In this document: in pieces, positions 7,317 to 8,619 of the stretch
Layout: every line of letters starts with the position of its first letter
Numbering within the stretch: the first letter of the stretch is position 1
Origin: Pseudomonadota bacterium
GTDB taxonomy: Bacteria; Pseudomonadota; Alphaproteobacteria; Rhizobiales; Xanthobacteraceae
NCBI GenBank assembly: GCA_023392205.1
Contig: JAEVZN010000284.1
Location: forward strand, 1 to 8,619
Direction of reading: 5' to 3'
DNA length: 8,619 bases
Position numbers and translations under genes: made by a program
The notes under the pieces: generated by a model
What the model was told of the DNA's origin: nothing
Database searches by the model: none
Seen by the model: the letters and a program-made list of their open reading frames with translations, nothing else

Positions 7317-7505
7317 GGCTGGCGGCGGTTCCGGATGTTGCGGGGTGGCGAAGTCGCCTATATGGGCCAATTGCCCTCGATTGGCGAGTCCGCCAGGGGA
7401 ACGCGAAGCATGCGGAGCGTCCACGAATGGGCGTCAAACCGCCATGCTAGACATGAAAAGGTCGGCATCGATTCGGATGGTGCCGGTCATACGGGGAGCC
7501 TGCCG
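7317..7505. other. Divergent spacer between dapF and the GyrI-like gene
   Basis: This 189-bp spacer should hold promoters for both directions. I could not find a clear -35/-10 pair on either strand. On the minus strand a TTGACG lies at 7430-7435 but has no good -10 at normal spacing. On the plus strand only the strong ribosome binding site at the right end is convincing. Confidence 0.4.
7493..7498 (+). promoter_or_regulatory. Shine-Dalgarno site for the GyrI-like gene
   Basis: GGGGAG lies 7 nt before the ATG at 7506. It is the best ribosome binding site in the window, and it fixes this start against the much longer open frame upstream, which runs antisense through dapF. Confidence 0.8.
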
Positions 7506-8174
7506 ATGCCGACATTCTGGCCCAGACTAGCCATTCTTGCCCTGCTGTCCGCGCTGGCCGGAACAGCCGGACAGGTCACTCCGGCCGCTGCCCAGATTCC
7601 GGCCCAGACCCCGGCCCAGACCCCGGCCCAGTCCACGCCGCAGGCGGGCGCAACCGCCGAGGAATTCGGCGTCGAGATCACCCTGCCCGAGCAGACGATC
7701 ATCTATATGGCCGGGTCCGGCACCTGGGACAGCGCCTATGACACGCTGGTCGAGGCATTGCGGATGGTGCACGGCTTTCTCGACAAGCGCGGCCTCAAGC
7801 CGGACGGCGACGCGATGATGATCTTCACCGACGTGAACGATGCCGGGTTCGATTTCCGGGCGGCGGTCCCGCTGATGGGCCCGATCGACAACCCGCCGCA
7901 GGGCGATCTGGCGGTCGGCACGTCGCCTTCGGGAAAGGCCTACAAATTCACGCATCGCGGGCCTTACGACACGATGGAGAACCTCTACGAGGCGATCACG
8001 AACTTCTTCGACGAGAAGGACCTCCAGCCGGCCGATATCTTCATCGAGCGCTATGTCACCGATCCGCGGACAACGCCGGAGAATGAACTGGTGATCGAGG
8101 TGATTTTCCCGGTTCTGGACGCGCAGCCGGACGCACAACCGGACGCGGAACCGGACCCGGAGAAAAAGCTCTGA
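7506..8174 (+). CDS. Exported GyrI-like (AraC effector-binding-like) domain protein
   Basis: This 222-aa protein has no DNA-binding domain. Residues 1-29 look like a Sec signal peptide: a basic start, the hydrophobic core LAILALLSALAG, and a likely cleavage after AAA (27-29). A low-complexity linker of PAQT repeats follows (about 30-43). Residues 55-203 resemble the GyrI-like/AraC effector-binding fold, with AGSGTWDSAYDTLVEAL (69-85), KFTHRGPYDTM (147-157), ERYVTDPRTTPENEL (181-195) and the strand VIEVIFPV (196-203). E198 sits where the ligand-binding glutamate of such domains often lies. The C-terminus is an acidic PDAQ-type repeat (204-218) ending EKKL. It is probably periplasmic; the ligand is unknown. 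The fold is related to SOUL heme-binding proteins, but heme binding here would be speculation. ffh follows on the same strand. Confidence 0.82.
   Translation: MPTFWPRLAILALLSALAGTAGQVTPAAAQIPAQTPAQTPAQSTPQAGATAEEFGVEITLPEQTIIYMAGSGTWDSAYDTLVEALRMVHGFLDKRGLKPDGDAMMIFTDVNDAGFDFRAAVPLMGPIDNPPQGDLAVGTSPSGKAYKFTHRGPYDTMENLYEAITNFFDEKDLQPADIFIERYVTDPRTTPENELVIEVIFPVLDAQPDAQPDAEPDPEKKL
7593..7631 (+). repeat. 12-bp in-frame tandem repeat encoding a PAQT linker
   Basis: The unit CAGACCCCGGCC occurs about 3.25 times in tandem. The first copy has ATT in place of ACC, and the second and third copies are identical. Being a multiple of three, the repeat adds or removes Gln-Thr-Pro-Ala units without a frameshift. 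It encodes the flexible linker just after the predicted signal peptide. Confidence 0.9.
8118..8162 (+). repeat. 12-bp degenerate in-frame repeat encoding a C-terminal acidic tail
   Basis: Three consecutive 12-bp units of the form GAC-GCN-(CAR/GAA)-CCG (8118-8129, 8130-8141, 8142-8153) plus a partial fourth encode Asp-Ala-Gln/Glu-Pro repeats. Third positions vary, so this array is older or more constrained at protein level than the near-perfect array at the 5' end of the same gene. Confidence 0.85.
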
Positions 8175-8196
8175 ACCGGCTGCGCGGAGCGAAACC

Positions 8197-8212
8197 GGCC
8201 GTGGTCGCGGCC
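8197..8212 (+). terminator. Weak hairpin after the GyrI-like gene
   Basis: GGCCG (8197-8201) pairs with CGGCC (8208-8212) around a 6-nt loop, 22 bp after the stop codon. A pyrimidine-rich but not T-rich stretch follows, so termination is possible but not strongly supported. Confidence 0.3.
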
Positions 8213-8232
8213 CCCGTCTGCCCCCGCTTTCC

Positions 8233-8261
8233 TTGACTTGACGGCCCGCTGCCCCTAGTTT
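8233..8261 (+). promoter_or_regulatory. Likely housekeeping-sigma promoter of ffh
   Basis: TTGACT (8233-8238, in context CTTGACTTGAC) is separated by 17 bp from TAGTTT (8256-8261, in context CCCTAGTTT). The CTTGAC -35 and 17-bp spacing fit alphaproteobacterial sigma-70 promoters; the -10 is weak. Transcription would start near 8268, giving a leader of about 100 nt. An overlapping second TTGAC (8238-8242) could be an alternative -35. Confidence 0.5.
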
Positions 8262-8268
8262 CCGCCCG

Positions 8269-8371
8269 CTCTCGCAAGAGATCGAATGACTGAGCCACCG
8301 ACCGGTCCGAGAGGCCGGAGGTCCCCGCCCGACAGCGCTGTGCGCCCTCGGGCGTCAAAGGTATTTGAGCA
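8269..8371 (+). promoter_or_regulatory. ffh 5' leader with small hairpins
   Basis: The roughly 100-nt leader can form CTCT-CGCA-AGAG (8269-8280), a pairing of GGTC with GGCC around CGAGA within the 8300-8325 region, and GCGCC-CTCG-GGCGT (8342-8355). The last hairpin ends two bases before the AAAGG that serves as the ffh ribosome binding site (8357-8361, 10 nt before the ATG). It matches no riboswitch or SRP RNA that I recognise. Confidence 0.35.
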
Positions 8372-8619
8372 ATGTTCGACAACCTGTCGCAACGGCTGTC
8401 CGGAATTCTCGATACGCTGACGCGGCGCGGCGCGCTGTCGGCGGCCGATGTCGATACGGCCATGCGCGAAGTGCGCCGGGCGCTGCTGGAGGCCGATGTC
8501 GCGCTCGATGTCGCGCGCGCCTTTATCGACCGGGTGCGCGAGCGCGCGGTCGGTGTGGACGTTATCAAGTCGGTCACGCCCGGCCAGATGGTGGTCAAGA
8601 TCGTCCATGACGAGCTGGT
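8372..8619 (+). CDS. ffh: Signal recognition particle protein Ffh/SRP54 (5' part, cut by window end)
   Basis: Ffh is the SRP GTPase that binds signal sequences and 4.5S RNA and pairs with FtsY at the membrane. Only 82 codons are in the window. They encode the start of the N domain: MFDNLSQRLSGILDTLTRRG, then LSAADVDTAMREVRRALLEADVALDVARAFIDRVRERAVG, then VTPGQMVVKIVHDEL. This is the typical Ffh opening, with the ALLEADV segment that contacts the G domain. No stop codon occurs in frame before the window edge, so the gene looks intact so far. The ATG at 8372 follows an AAAGG ribosome binding site and is the usual family start. The G and M domains must lie beyond the window. Confidence 0.95.
   Translation, partial: MFDNLSQRLSGILDTLTRRGALSAADVDTAMREVRRALLEADVALDVARAFIDRVRERAVGVDVIKSVTPGQMVVKIVHDEL

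Noticed and set aside
6693..7505. Long plus-strand open frame running into the GyrI-like gene
   Set aside because: It is antisense to dapF, has the Arg/His-rich makeup of a shadow frame, and a strong ribosome binding site marks the real start at 7506.
7317..7505. TTGACG at 7430-7435 (minus strand) as the dapF promoter
   Set aside because: No acceptable -10 lies 16-18 bp downstream; at 19 bp only CATGCT is found.
8269..8371. SRP RNA (ffs) or a known riboswitch in the ffh leader
   Set aside because: The conserved GGTCAGG...GGAAGCAGCC core of 4.5S RNA is absent, and no riboswitch consensus is recognised.
1..8619. CRISPR array, transposase, tRNA/rRNA genes, phage or defence genes
   Set aside because: None were seen on either strand. 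The window is housekeeping DNA, and the only tandem repeats are the short in-frame arrays in the GyrI-like gene.

Overview
The window looks like core chromosome of an alphaproteobacterium of the order Hyphomicrobiales (Rhizobiales). It is GC-rich and densely packed, with many 4-bp gene overlaps. Its content (ccm heme-export genes, ispZ/yciB, ftsY, mtaB, dapF, ffh) resembles the order I recall for Bradyrhizobium/Rhodopseudomonas-type genomes. That placement rests on gene content and remembered synteny; no search was run.

Layout. (1) 3-2313, plus strand: ccmB, ccmC, ccmD and ccmG, part of the System I cytochrome c maturation operon. ccmA almost certainly ends in the first bases of the window. 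(2) 2314-2396: a convergent spacer holding what looks like a dispersed Rhizobiales intergenic repeat with two hairpins. (3) 2397-3967, minus strand: ftsY (SRP receptor) followed by ispZ/yciB. (4) 3995-4732, plus strand: a stand-alone RluA-type pseudouridine synthase, starting only 27 bp from ftsY and ending 3 bp from the next gene. (5) 4736-7316, minus strand: dapF, mtaB and a MaoC-like hydratase gene, joined by ATGA and GTGA overlaps, so probably one translationally coupled operon. (6) 7506-8174, plus strand: an exported protein with a GyrI-like (AraC effector-binding-like) domain flanked by low-complexity repeats. (7) 8372 to the window end, plus strand: the 5' part of ffh, behind a likely promoter and a leader of about 100 nt.

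How the genes work together. CcmB and CcmC deliver heme to the periplasmic chaperone CcmE with CcmA and CcmD, while CcmG reduces apocytochrome c cysteines. Ffh and FtsY are the two GTPases of co-translational membrane targeting. MtaB and the RluA-type enzyme modify RNA. DapF makes meso-diaminopimelate for peptidoglycan and lysine, and YciB is an envelope protein.

Most of this is ordinary housekeeping DNA, and I see no convincing new multi-gene system. The points worth a second look are the exported GyrI-like protein with 12-bp repeats at both ends, the RluA/MaoC pair sitting inside an otherwise familiar dapF-mtaB-ftsY-ispZ block, the 27-bp ftsY divergent junction, the intergenic repeat after ccmG, and the ffh leader with its overlapping upstream ORF.
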